A stretch of 31,107 nt of DNA from a virus. Within the stretch, counting starts at the first letter, position 1, and each line of letters opens with the position of its first letter. The DNA lies in IMG/VR virus record IMGVR_UViG_3300005432_000256, positions 1 to 31,107 of that record; one strand, 5' to 3'. Shown piece by piece: positions 14,086-21,931 of the stretch. Position numbers and translations under genes: made by a program. The notes beneath the pieces are model-generated. The model worked only from the letters and a program-made list of their open reading frames with translations, was not told where the DNA came from and did no database searches.

Positions 14086-14500
14086 CGGACTGTTGTTTTT
14101 AGACAATCAGTTATTAGACGATACAAATATGTCAGGAGAAACTTTAGGTATTCGTAGGGTGCAAACTCCTTTTACTGACCTTTTTCCCTTAAAAAATGCT
14201 TTAATAAGTCATACTGGTATATTAAAGCAAACAGGAAAAACTTTTATTGATTCTAGAGGCGAACCCTTCATTTATGACAAAACCTTAATGTGTAAACTTA
14301 AGTACTATAAGATCAGAAAGGTTGATAAAAAAGGAATTGCCTCTATTTTATGGGTAAAAGGAATTAATTTTCCTTTTACTATTCCAAGACCCCCAGAAGA
14401 TGGAAGAACTTGGGCGGGTATACTACATTTAAGAGATATACCTTGGATGTTGTACGAGTACTCTGAAGAAAAACTAAAAGACACTCGAAGAAAAATATAG
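14006..14500 (+). CDS. Conserved phage protein of unknown function (TTG start)
   Basis: About 164 residues. The N-terminus contains VYLLPHDNWSYSDGLLFLD and LLDDTNMSGETLGIRR, then VQTPFTDLFPLKNALISH. The middle is basic (KLKYYKIRKVDKKG) and the C-terminus contains RPPEDGRTWAGILHL. From memory the DNWSYSDGLLFL and TLGIRRVQTP segments recur in marine phages with unknown role. Two adjacent TTG codons lie at 14003 and 14006; the second is five bases from GGAGA and fits better. The frame overlaps the previous gene by 80 bases, unusually long for this genome. A shorter start at an ATG near 14129 would avoid overlap but would lose the conserved N-terminus. Confidence 0.65.
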   Translation: MIITYKDVPHVTFPVYLLPHDNWSYSDGLLFLDNQLLDDTNMSGETLGIRRVQTPFTDLFPLKNALISHTGILKQTGKTFIDSRGEPFIYDKTLMCKLKYYKIRKVDKKGIASILWVKGINFPFTIPRPPEDGRTWAGILHLRDIPWMLYEYSEEKLKDTRRKI

Positions 14501-14507
14501 AGAGTTT

Positions 14508-15161
14508 ATGGCTAAACGCAGTAAGACTCTGAATGGTTCTGGCTTAGAACTAGCAGAGATAGAACCCTTAACCCGTAATCAATTGATTGCTTTTGAAAGC
14601 GATAAAAATTTAGTTCTGCACGGATGTGCAGGCACGGGAAAAACTTTCATTTCATGCTATCTTGCATTTGATGATATGACAAAAAATCAGTATGAGAAGT
14701 TAGTAATCATACGAAGTGCAGTTCCTACTAGGGATATTGGTTTCCTACCAGGAACTGAAAAAGAAAAAAGCTCAGTGTATGAAGAGCCCTACTATGATAT
14801 AGCGATAGATCTATTCGAAAGGGGTGATGCGTACCAGATACTTAAAACTAAAAGATTAGTGCATTTTATGACTACTTCCTATATACGGGGGATAACACTA
14901 AGAGATGCAATTATACTTATAGATGAGTGTCAGAACATGAGTTTTCATGAGTTAGACTCAATCATAACAAGAGTCGGGGAAAACTGTAGAGTAATATTTT
15001 GCGGAGACTTTTCTCAGTCCGATTTAAAACAAAACGGAATGAAAGAGTTCTTCGAGATTCTAGCTTCTATGAATAGATTTGATTTTATAGAATTTGGAGT
15101 CGAGGATATTGTACGAAGCGGTTTTGTAAAAGAGTATATTATAGCAAAAGAGTACACATGA
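14508..15161 (+). CDS. phoH: PhoH-like ATPase
   Basis: A 217-residue P-loop ATPase of the PhoH family, a SF1-like helicase core common in phages, especially marine ones. Walker A is GCAGTGKT at residues 39-46 with K45. Walker B is ILIDECQN with D139 and E140, followed by RVIFCGDFSQSD, the sensor motif. A QLIAFESDKNLVLHG segment precedes the P-loop. The real activity is debated: RNA helicase, RNase-linked or recombination-related. It is not phosphate-specific in phages. Its TGA overlaps the ATG of the SF2 helicase (ATGA), and the upstream gene ends seven bases before it. Confidence 0.9.
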   Translation: MAKRSKTLNGSGLELAEIEPLTRNQLIAFESDKNLVLHGCAGTGKTFISCYLAFDDMTKNQYEKLVIIRSAVPTRDIGFLPGTEKEKSSVYEEPYYDIAIDLFERGDAYQILKTKRLVHFMTTSYIRGITLRDAIILIDECQNMSFHELDSIITRVGENCRVIFCGDFSQSDLKQNGMKEFFEILASMNRFDFIEFGVEDIVRSGFVKEYIIAKEYT

Positions 15162-16441
15162 AAGCTGTAATCAGCAATCGCATTTATTTAGAAGTAACAG
15201 ATAAATATAAGGAAGTTTTAAGCAAAGAACTTACCTATACTATTCCTTCGTACAATCCGAAAGACCCGCCCATGGTTATTAAAAATATGGCACGTATTAA
15301 GAGTAACTTGGTGAGTATACCGATTGGAAGAACGGATTTGATACCATCTGATTACGAAATAGTCGATAAGCGTGTTAACTTACCAGTAGACTTTCCTGAG
15401 TTTAAGTTTGATTTACGACCAAGTCAAGAGGATGCTTATAACGAGGTTGATGACAACTGTATAATAAACGCTTGGGTCAGTTGGGGAAAGACTTTTACAG
15501 GTCTTGCGATTGCAGGCAAGTTAGGACAGAAAACACTCATAATTGTACACACAGTTCCACTAAGAAACCAGTGGGCTGCGGAGGTAGAAAAAGTATATGG
15601 AATTACACCAGGCATTATTGGAAGTGGGAAGTTTGATCTTAGTAGCCCTGTGGTTATTGGGAACACTCAAAGTTTATACCGTCGTATCCAAGATATCCGT
15701 CGAGAATTCGGAACTGTTATCTTGGATGAAATGCACCATGTCTCTTCCCCAACGTTCTCTAAAGTAGTTGATACAAATTATGCAAGATATAAGATAGGCT
15801 TATCAGGTACTATAGAAAGAAAAGACGGCAAACATGTAGTTTTTCGTGATTACTTTGGACAAAAAGTAATTAAACCACCAAAAGAGAACTATATGACTCC
15901 AAGTATATGGATTCATCGTTCTGAAATACGATTTATGGATGGAAGTAATATTCCATGGGCAAATAAGGTAACACAATTAGCATATAACGAAGAATATGTA
16001 CACACCATTGCACTTTTAGCCGCTGCTTTTGCTACAAAAGGCCATAAAGTGTTAGTAGTAAGTGATCGAGTACATTTTTTGCAGGCCTGCGCCGAACTTG
16101 CAGGTGATAAAGCCATTTGTGTTACGGGTGAGGTACCACATGAACAGAGAGAAACGCTTATGTCTAAAATTACAGACGGAAAAGCAAATATACTCTTCGG
16201 TACTCAGGCAATATTTTCAGAGGGTATCTCCTTGGACGACCTTAGTTGTTTAATTTTAGGAACTCCTGTCAATAATGAACCTCTTTTAACACAGTTAATA
16301 GGTAGAGTTATAAGACAGAAGGAAGGAAAACGAAATCCAATAGTAGTAGACATACATTTGAAAGGAAATACTGCACGAAGACAGGCTTCGAATAGGATGG
16401 GATACTATATGAAACAGGGATACCAAATACAGGAACTTTAA
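15158..16441 (+). CDS. SF2 DNA helicase (UvsW/RadD-like)
   Basis: A 427-residue superfamily 2 helicase probably used in fork restart, branch migration or recombination-dependent replication. Motif Q/Ia-type FDLRPSQEDAYNEV precedes Walker A, AWVSWGKT at 105-112 with K111, an Ala-first variant of the P-loop. The DEAH-type box is DEMHH at 190-194, motif III is LSGT, and motif VI is QLIGRVIRQKEGK. Motif IV-V region is FGTQAIFSEGISL. The N-terminal 85 residues are a separate small domain. T5 D10 and T4 UvsW are the functional comparisons I would make. Its stop abuts the conserved block of promoter P6. Confidence 0.9.
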   Translation: MKAVISNRIYLEVTDKYKEVLSKELTYTIPSYNPKDPPMVIKNMARIKSNLVSIPIGRTDLIPSDYEIVDKRVNLPVDFPEFKFDLRPSQEDAYNEVDDNCIINAWVSWGKTFTGLAIAGKLGQKTLIIVHTVPLRNQWAAEVEKVYGITPGIIGSGKFDLSSPVVIGNTQSLYRRIQDIRREFGTVILDEMHHVSSPTFSKVVDTNYARYKIGLSGTIERKDGKHVVFRDYFGQKVIKPPKENYMTPSIWIHRSEIRFMDGSNIPWANKVTQLAYNEEYVHTIALLAAAFATKGHKVLVVSDRVHFLQACAELAGDKAICVTGEVPHEQRETLMSKITDGKANILFGTQAIFSEGISLDDLSCLILGTPVNNEPLLTQLIGRVIRQKEGKRNPIVVDIHLKGNTARRQASNRMGYYMKQGYQIQEL

Positions 16442-16452
16442 AAAAATAATTC

Positions 16453-16481
16453 TTGACACGAGTTATAATTTTTGATATAAT
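16453..16481 (+). promoter_or_regulatory. Promoter P6, sigma70 consensus
   Basis: TTGACA 16453-16458, 17-bp spacer, TATAAT 16476-16481, preceded by AAAATAATTC. It is the only clear promoter before the 10.8-kb block ending at the terminator at 27239. The next ATG (16482) follows the -10 box directly, upstream of the expected transcript start near 16488. Confidence 0.9.
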
Positions 16482-16883
16482 ATGCTATTCTATAATTGGA
16501 AAAAGATATTTGAAACTTGTAAAGGAAATGCTTCCGAAATGGTACGAGTTTTAAAGATGTTAGTAGAAAAACAAATCCCCATAAATCAATATGATAGAAT
16601 ATATAAGTATTCTGGTATTGACTTTCGAGGAGAATGTTTTTTACTACACCCAGACGTTCTTTTGTACAATGCTTATCAGTATGGCTACAAAGACGTTTGT
16701 ATTTACGTAGCAATGGCTAGTTTACGTTCGTATGCTGACTACGCTGCACACGGTAAGATCACATTGGATCTAATACATTTACCATTAGATCCTTTTATAT
16801 TTTTAGATAATCATAGTCTACTTTATGTAAAAGACGATCAACTTTGTTTTTTATATGAAGAAGCCCCAATGGAGATACATTAA
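16482..16883 (+). CDS. Conserved phage protein of unknown function
   Basis: Up to 133 residues: LFYNWKKIFE at the N-terminus, then MLVEKQIPINQYDRIYKYS, GECFLLHPDVLLYNAYQYG, VCIYVAMASLRSYADYAAHG and an acidic end. From memory the FYNWKKI and FLLHPDVLL segments recur in marine phages, which argues for the ATG at 16482. But that ATG touches the -10 box of P6 and cannot be in a transcript started there. ATG 16539 (residue 20) is an alternative, with AAAGGA twelve bases upstream. The full protein may come only from read-through messages. No function is known. Confidence 0.65.
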   Translation: MLFYNWKKIFETCKGNASEMVRVLKMLVEKQIPINQYDRIYKYSGIDFRGECFLLHPDVLLYNAYQYGYKDVCIYVAMASLRSYADYAAHGKITLDLIHLPLDPFIFLDNHSLLYVKDDQLCFLYEEAPMEIH

Positions 16884-16884
16884 A

Positions 16885-17511
16885 ATGGCAATATCATTTA
16901 ATCAGCAGAAGGGGTCTGCTCAAAAAACCTCTATCAGCACTTTTCAGTATACCGACGGAGATAACAGCATGCGTCTTTGTGGCGACATTCTTGCTCGCTA
17001 TGTATACTGGGTTAAAGGTGAGAACGACAAGAACATTCCTTTAGAGTGTCTGTCTTTTGATCGTAACGCAGAAGCGTTCAATAACAAAGAGAAGGATTGG
17101 GTTCGTGAATACTACCCCGACCTCAAGTGTGGTTGGAGCTATGCAACTCAGTGCATTGACAACGGTGAAGTAAAAGTTGTTAATCTAAAGAAGAAGCTCT
17201 GGGAGCAGATTATAACTGCTGCAGAAGACTTAGGCGACCCAACTGACCCAGAAACTGGTTGGGACATTAAGTTTAAGCGCGTTAAAACTGGTCCTCTACC
17301 CTATAATGTGGAATACCAGCTTCAGCCCTTAAAGTGCAAAGCCAGAGCACTTACAGACGCAGAGATGGCTCTTGTAGAGGATCTCAAGTCTATGGACGAC
17401 GTTATGCCTCGTCCAACTCCAGACGCTCAGAAAGAGCTTCTTGATCGTATACGTCAAGCAAGCGCTCCTGACATTGATGAAACCCTTGAAGCGGAGTTCA
17501 ATGTAGCATGA
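16885..17511 (+). CDS. Putative single-stranded DNA-binding protein
   Basis: A 208-residue protein with ARYVYWVKGENDKNIPLECLSF, here split as ARYVYWVKGEN and IPLECLSF, then KDWVREYYPDLKCGWSYA, VKVVNLKKKLWEQI, EDLGDPTDPETGWDI, VKTGPLPYNVEYQL and a C-terminal region ending in an acidic tail DETLEAEF. That architecture, an aromatic/basic core plus acidic tail, and its place ahead of SbcCD fit a phage SSB, and I recall similar proteins being called ssDNA-binding. No classical OB motif is certain. ATG 16885 follows GGAGA by nine bases; an in-frame ATG at 16855 would overlap the previous gene. The gene looks well expressed by codon choice (impression only). Confidence 0.6.
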   Translation: MAISFNQQKGSAQKTSISTFQYTDGDNSMRLCGDILARYVYWVKGENDKNIPLECLSFDRNAEAFNNKEKDWVREYYPDLKCGWSYATQCIDNGEVKVVNLKKKLWEQIITAAEDLGDPTDPETGWDIKFKRVKTGPLPYNVEYQLQPLKCKARALTDAEMALVEDLKSMDDVMPRPTPDAQKELLDRIRQASAPDIDETLEAEFNVA

Positions 17512-17708
17512 CCCAGAAGCAGTTTGCAATCGATAACTACGATACAATAAAGCTGATGACTCAATATGAAGGCGGGCAAAAGCTCGCCTCCATGTACTTT
17601 GAATCAACAGGTAAAATTATGAAAGATCCTCAACGGCTAATTAGAAAATTAGTTGCTGATGGTATTTTTACTCGTTTTAAACTAGAAGGCGAAACTATAC
17701 AAGCATGA
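17508..17708 (+). CDS. Small hypothetical protein
   Basis: A 66-residue soluble protein: QKQFAIDNYDTIKLMTQYEG, then KLASMYFESTGKIM, DPQRLIRKLVADGIF. The arrangement suggests a small helical, winged-helix-like fold, but I cannot name it. Both ends overlap neighbours by four bases (ATGA at 17508 and 17705), so it is coupled to the putative SSB and the SbcD-like nuclease and may be an accessory of the recombination set. Confidence 0.65.
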   Translation: MTQKQFAIDNYDTIKLMTQYEGGQKLASMYFESTGKIMKDPQRLIRKLVADGIFTRFKLEGETIQA

Positions 17709-18664
17709 TTTTATTTACAGCAGATTGGCACTTAAAACTGGGGCAGAAAAATGTTCCAGTTGAATGGGCTAAGAAAAGGTACAAATCTTTTTTCAAGCAA
17801 ATCAATGGGCTAGAGAAAGAGTGTAATATGCATATAATCGGAGGCGATCTTTTTGATCGTCTTCCGACCATGGAGGAGTTAGAATTATATTTTTCTTTTA
17901 TCCGAAGTGTAAGTATTCCTACTCTGATTTTTGACGGCAACCATGAAGCTACAAAAAAGAACAGAACTTTCTTTACACAGCTAAAGCAAGTTAGTAGAGA
18001 TATAAATCCCTTAATTCATGTTGTGGACTTTTCTTACGTTGATGAAGATAAGGGTTTTGGCGTATTACCTTATGCAGACTTACACAAGTCTGATAGTATA
18101 GAAGCATTTGACACTTCTAAACCTCTTTTTACTCATGTAAGAGGAGAAATACCTCCTCATGTAAAACCAGAAGTTGACTTAGATAGATTTGAAAATTTTC
18201 CTGTAGTTTTTGCAGGAGATTTACATGCACATAGTAATACACAAAGAAATATAGTATACCCAGGTAGTCCAATGACTACTTCTTTTCACCGCAATGAGGT
18301 TAAGACAGGGTACTTACTCATAAATGATAAAAACTGGACTTGGATGTGGGATAGGTTTGATCTCCCCCAGCTTCTTAGAAAGACTGTAAGTAGTCCAGAT
18401 GAGATGATTCCAAGCACATATCATCACACAATTTATGAGTTGGAAGGCGATATTCAAGACCTTTCAAAAGTAAAAAATTCAGAGTTGTTAGACAAGAAAG
18501 TAGTAAAACGTAGTACTGAAGCAACTCTAGTGCTTGACAAAGAAATGACAGTGAGCGAAGAACTAGCAGAGTATCTAGAATACATACTAGAACTTCCAGA
18601 AGAAAAAATATACAGTATCATAGGAACATTTAATGATTACTCTAAAACAGCTACAGTGGAATAA
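17705..18664 (+). CDS. sbcD: SbcD/gp47-like nuclease subunit (metallophosphoesterase)
   Basis: The nuclease half of the SbcCD (T4 gp46/47, Mre11/Rad50-type) complex that resects or opens DNA ends. Metal-binding motifs are present: D7 and H9 (TADWH), GDLFD with D48 and D51, and GNHE with N79 and H80. Later FTHVRG, then AGDLHAH, stand for the two C-terminal histidine motifs. At 319 residues it resembles phage versions. It overlaps the SbcC gene by 32 bases, the usual arrangement for a two-subunit complex. Confidence 0.9.
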   Translation: MILFTADWHLKLGQKNVPVEWAKKRYKSFFKQINGLEKECNMHIIGGDLFDRLPTMEELELYFSFIRSVSIPTLIFDGNHEATKKNRTFFTQLKQVSRDINPLIHVVDFSYVDEDKGFGVLPYADLHKSDSIEAFDTSKPLFTHVRGEIPPHVKPEVDLDRFENFPVVFAGDLHAHSNTQRNIVYPGSPMTTSFHRNEVKTGYLLINDKNWTWMWDRFDLPQLLRKTVSSPDEMIPSTYHHTIYELEGDIQDLSKVKNSELLDKKVVKRSTEATLVLDKEMTVSEELAEYLEYILELPEEKIYSIIGTFNDYSKTATVE

Positions 18665-20426
18665 CTGTTTTAGCTATGGTTCTGACAATGAGTTAATTTT
18701 AGACGATAATACTGTAACTCAGATTATTGGAACAAATGGCACAGGCAAGTCGTCTATACCTTTAATTATAGAGGAAGCTCTATACAATAAAAACTCAAAA
18801 GGAATCAAAAAAGCAGAAATTCCTAATAGATATATTGGTAAGGGTTATAATATTAAATTAACCTTTACAAAAGATGATGATGTTTATGTAGTAAGTATTG
18901 ACAGAAAAACAAGTATAAAAGTAAAACTTGAAAAGAATGGAGAAGATATCTCCAGTCATACAGCTACAAATACATATAAAACTATTCAAGAGATAATAGG
19001 AGTAGATTTTAAAACTTTTTCTCAGTTAGTATATCAAAGTACAAATGCAAGTCTACAATTTTTGACTGCAACAGACACAAATAGAAAAAAGTTTTTAATC
19101 GACTTATTACACCTTGAAAACTATGTAGAATTATTTGATATTTTTAAGGAAGCAGCCAGAGTAATCTCTATAGAAATCAATGGGATTCAAGCAAAGCTTG
19201 ATACCGTAGAAAAATGGTTGTCAGATAACAAGTTGAGTGATACTAACATACTTCCCATGTTAGATTTACCAATTTCATCGGATGAGACTGAGAAAGAATT
19301 CCGTCAGTTATCGAAAGAACTTGAAAATATTTCAGAAAAAAATAAAAAAATTTCAAAAAATAATCAACTTCTTAGCTTACTAAATCAAATTGATTTACAA
19401 GCAGCACAAAGTTGTAAAATAGTTGAAAAAGTTTCTTACGACGATTTACAAGCGTACGTAGGAGAGTATAAGCAAGTCGTAGCGGGGTCTCAACACCTTT
19501 TAGCAAAGCTAGAAAAATTAGGAGATACTTGCCCTACTTGTGAACAATCAGTAGACCCAACATTTAAAAGGTCACTCGTAGCTGAGGAAACACAAAAAGC
19601 TACAGAAGCGGAGAGCGAAATTGCAAAAATTGAGGAAAAAATTAGACGAATTAAGAATGACAATCGTGAATTCGAGCGTAGTCAAAAAATCCAAAATGAT
19701 TGGACGGACTTATATCGCAGCGTTGACCGAAGTTTACCAGCGGTACAACTGGACAAGAACCAGCTTGAAGAAAGGTTGGCAAGCGTTCGAACTGAGCTAC
19801 TTCAACGAAAGGAGCAGTTGGAGAGCACAGCAAAGGAAAATCAAAGAAGGACAAAGCACAACACCCGAATCCAAGTAATTCAAGAACAGACTGACAGTTT
19901 TTTGAAAGAACTGGCAGAGTTTCAAGATGTTCTTGCAAAACAGGATGCCTTGCTGTCCAATCTGGAGATACTTAAAAAGTCTTTCAGTACAAATGGACTT
20001 CTTGCCTATAAGATCGAAAATCTTGTAAAAGAGTTAGAAGAATTGGCGAACACCTATCTAGCGGAGCTTTCCGATGGAAGGTTTACTCTTGAATTTGTAG
20101 TGTCTAACGATAAGTTAAATGTGCAGGTTGAAGATGATGGCAAAATAGTAGATATTCTCGCACTTTCTTCTGGAGAGTTAGCTAGAGTAAATACGGCTAC
20201 TTTGATTGCTATAAGAAAGCTGATGAGCAGTATTTCAAAGTCTCGACTCAACATACTTTTCTTAGATGAAGTCATTGCAGTATTAGATGACACAGGGCGT
20301 GAGAAGCTAGTAGAAGTTCTTTTAAATGAGGATTTAAATACTTACATAGTTTCACACGGTTGGACTCACCCACTACTCGATAAAAAAGAAGTAGTAAAAA
20401 AAGAAAATATAAGTAGGTTAGAATGA
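18633..20426 (+). CDS. sbcC: SbcC/gp46-like SMC-type ATPase (Rad50 family)
   Basis: The ATPase of the SbcCD complex, 597 residues. Walker A IIGTNGTGKSS has K39. Two coiled-coil arms flank a zinc hook CPTC at C300-C303. The ABC signature is LSSGELARV, Walker B NILFLDEV with the D-loop AVLDD, and the switch is IVSHGW. The coils are shorter than in bacterial SbcC, as is usual in phages (T4 gp46, T5 D13). ATG 18633 has AGGA upstream. It works with the upstream gene product; the downstream ATGA overlap continues the operon. Confidence 0.92.
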   Translation: MITLKQLQWNNCFSYGSDNELILDDNTVTQIIGTNGTGKSSIPLIIEEALYNKNSKGIKKAEIPNRYIGKGYNIKLTFTKDDDVYVVSIDRKTSIKVKLEKNGEDISSHTATNTYKTIQEIIGVDFKTFSQLVYQSTNASLQFLTATDTNRKKFLIDLLHLENYVELFDIFKEAARVISIEINGIQAKLDTVEKWLSDNKLSDTNILPMLDLPISSDETEKEFRQLSKELENISEKNKKISKNNQLLSLLNQIDLQAAQSCKIVEKVSYDDLQAYVGEYKQVVAGSQHLLAKLEKLGDTCPTCEQSVDPTFKRSLVAEETQKATEAESEIAKIEEKIRRIKNDNREFERSQKIQNDWTDLYRSVDRSLPAVQLDKNQLEERLASVRTELLQRKEQLESTAKENQRRTKHNTRIQVIQEQTDSFLKELAEFQDVLAKQDALLSNLEILKKSFSTNGLLAYKIENLVKELEELANTYLAELSDGRFTLEFVVSNDKLNVQVEDDGKIVDILALSSGELARVNTATLIAIRKLMSSISKSRLNILFLDEVIAVLDDTGREKLVEVLLNEDLNTYIVSHGWTHPLLDKKEVVKKENISRLE

Positions 20427-20680
20427 ATGTTATAAAAGAGCATATGACAAAGTATCTGGAAGGACAGATTGCAAAACACACAATCAATGCACAGGTTTTT
20501 ATGAAAAACCCAGTAGGTGTAGCAGAGCACCCCGATACGATGGCAACAATAGAAGAAGAACTAGGAAAGATAGCGGAGTTCCAAGACAAGCTAAATGCCT
20601 TGAATCAAATAGGTTACGACTACCCAGACCCGCGGTCACAAAGCGAATATCTCGATAAATGGCAGAAGTCTGAATGGTAG
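20423..20680 (+). CDS. Small conserved phage protein behind sbcC
   Basis: An 85-residue helical protein: VIKEHMTKYLEGQIAKHTIN, then VFMKNPVGVAEHPDTM and EEELGKIAEFQDKLNAL, with a short C-terminus rich in Tyr, Asp and Trp. From memory the KNPxGxxEHxDxM pattern appears in small proteins next to gp46-type genes of phages, so a link to SbcCD is plausible. The ATG forms an ATGA overlap with the sbcC stop. No activity is known. Confidence 0.68.
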   Translation: MNVIKEHMTKYLEGQIAKHTINAQVFMKNPVGVAEHPDTMATIEEELGKIAEFQDKLNALNQIGYDYPDPRSQSEYLDKWQKSEW

Positions 20681-21117
20681 ACAGCAGGGCCAAAGGAGCC
20701 AGAGGCGAGTATTTAGTAAGAGACCTACTTCGAGAATCTACAAACCTTCAATTTGAACGAGTACCCATGTCAGGTGCACTAGAGTATCTGAAAGGGGATT
20801 TGTACGTTCCGAACGAAAAGAATTTATATTGTATTGAAGTAAAGAACTACGCTGAAACTCCTTTGACGGATAAAATACTTACGCAGAAGAAGACTAATAA
20901 TCTATCTCGCTGGTGGAAGAAAATTGTACAGCAAGCAAAAAGTGGTAATCAACAGCCTCTTTTATTTTTTAAGTATAATCGTTCTAAAATATATGTTACT
21001 GTAGGCACACAGCCAAAAAATACAGAATATATTTATATTAGTGACTTAGATTGTTACGTCTCTCTTGCAGAAACTTGGTTAACTAACGAAGAAATAAGGT
21101 TTATAAATGGCATTTAG
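20674..21117 (+). CDS. PDDEXK nuclease, Holliday-junction-resolvase-like
   Basis: A 147-residue protein with the PDDEXK nuclease pattern: E12 (KGARGEY), then MSGALEY, D42 (KGDLYVP) and the E-x-K pair E55, K57 (CIEVKNY). The order matches archaeal Hjc-type and related phage Holliday-junction resolvases, basic and about 140-150 residues long. The role is likely resolution of branched DNA before packaging, or repair with SbcCD. It overlaps the previous gene by seven bases. A general endonuclease of the same fold cannot be excluded. Confidence 0.78.
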   Translation: MVDSRAKGARGEYLVRDLLRESTNLQFERVPMSGALEYLKGDLYVPNEKNLYCIEVKNYAETPLTDKILTQKKTNNLSRWWKKIVQQAKSGNQQPLLFFKYNRSKIYVTVGTQPKNTEYIYISDLDCYVSLAETWLTNEEIRFINGI

Positions 21118-21931
21118 TTTCAATTCTCAGAAAAAAGAAGGAACAATGATAGTTGATGCCCTCAACTTAGCATTTAGATGGAAACATCAGGGCAGAACAG
21201 ATTTTAGGTATGAGTATGAAAAGACAGTACATAGTCTTGCAGACTCATATAAGTGTGGAGATGTAATTATCACCGCAGATGGTGGTTCTTCTAGTTATCG
21301 TAAAGCAATACTTCCTGACTACAAACAGAATAGAAAGGATAAGTATGCAACTCAAACGGAAGAAGAAAAAATTGCGTTTGAAGAATTTTTTGAGGAGTAT
21401 CAGGCAACTCTTGATATGTTAAGTCAGTTTATGCCTATACTACGATTCGATGGTGTAGAGGCAGATGACGTTGCCGCACATCTAGTAAAAAACAAAGATA
21501 AGTACGGTTTTGGTGAAATCTGGCTAATATCCAGTGACCGAGACTGGGACTTACTTATACAAGAAGGTGTAAGTAGGTTTTCTTATGTAAATAGAAAAGA
21601 AGTACGTATTCAAAACTGGTATGACCACTATGAAATAAGCCCAGAACAATATATCTCATTAAAATGCCTAACTGGAGATAAAGGAGATAATGTACCTGGG
21701 ATTTCAGGCATCGGACCGAAGAGAGCCAAAGACCTTATCATCGCTTATGGTGATGCTATGAATATTTATGACTCTCTTCCAATATCCAGTAAATACAAGC
21801 ACATCCAAGAGCTAAACGCCAGAGGAGAGCAAATTCTTAAAAACTATGAATTAATGGATCTAATGTCATATTGTGACGATGCTATTGGCTTAGCCAATAT
21901 AGAACAGATTGAGGAGAGAATTGCGTGTTAG
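21107..21931 (+). CDS. 5'-3' exonuclease / flap endonuclease
   Basis: Removes RNA primers and 5' flaps, replacing the domain missing from the polymerase. The FEN/PIN fold is recognisable: VDALNLAFRW near the N-terminus, ADGGSSSYRKAILPDYKQNR, then GVEADDVAA and SSDRDWDLL, which carry metal-binding acids, and LTGDKGDNVPGISGIGPKRA, the H3TH DNA-binding motif. At 274 residues it matches T5 D15 and T4 RNase H. It overlaps the nuclease upstream by eleven bases and nrdA by seven. Confidence 0.93.
   Translation: MAFSFNSQKKEGTMIVDALNLAFRWKHQGRTDFRYEYEKTVHSLADSYKCGDVIITADGGSSSYRKAILPDYKQNRKDKYATQTEEEKIAFEEFFEEYQATLDMLSQFMPILRFDGVEADDVAAHLVKNKDKYGFGEIWLISSDRDWDLLIQEGVSRFSYVNRKEVRIQNWYDHYEISPEQYISLKCLTGDKGDNVPGISGIGPKRAKDLIIAYGDAMNIYDSLPISSKYKHIQELNARGEQILKNYELMDLMSYCDDAIGLANIEQIEERIAC

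Noticed and set aside
16464-16469. Extra TATAAT inside the P6 spacer, and another at 16491-16496
   Set aside because: Neither has a -35 box at proper distance; the one at 16476 with TTGACA at 16453 explains the promoter.
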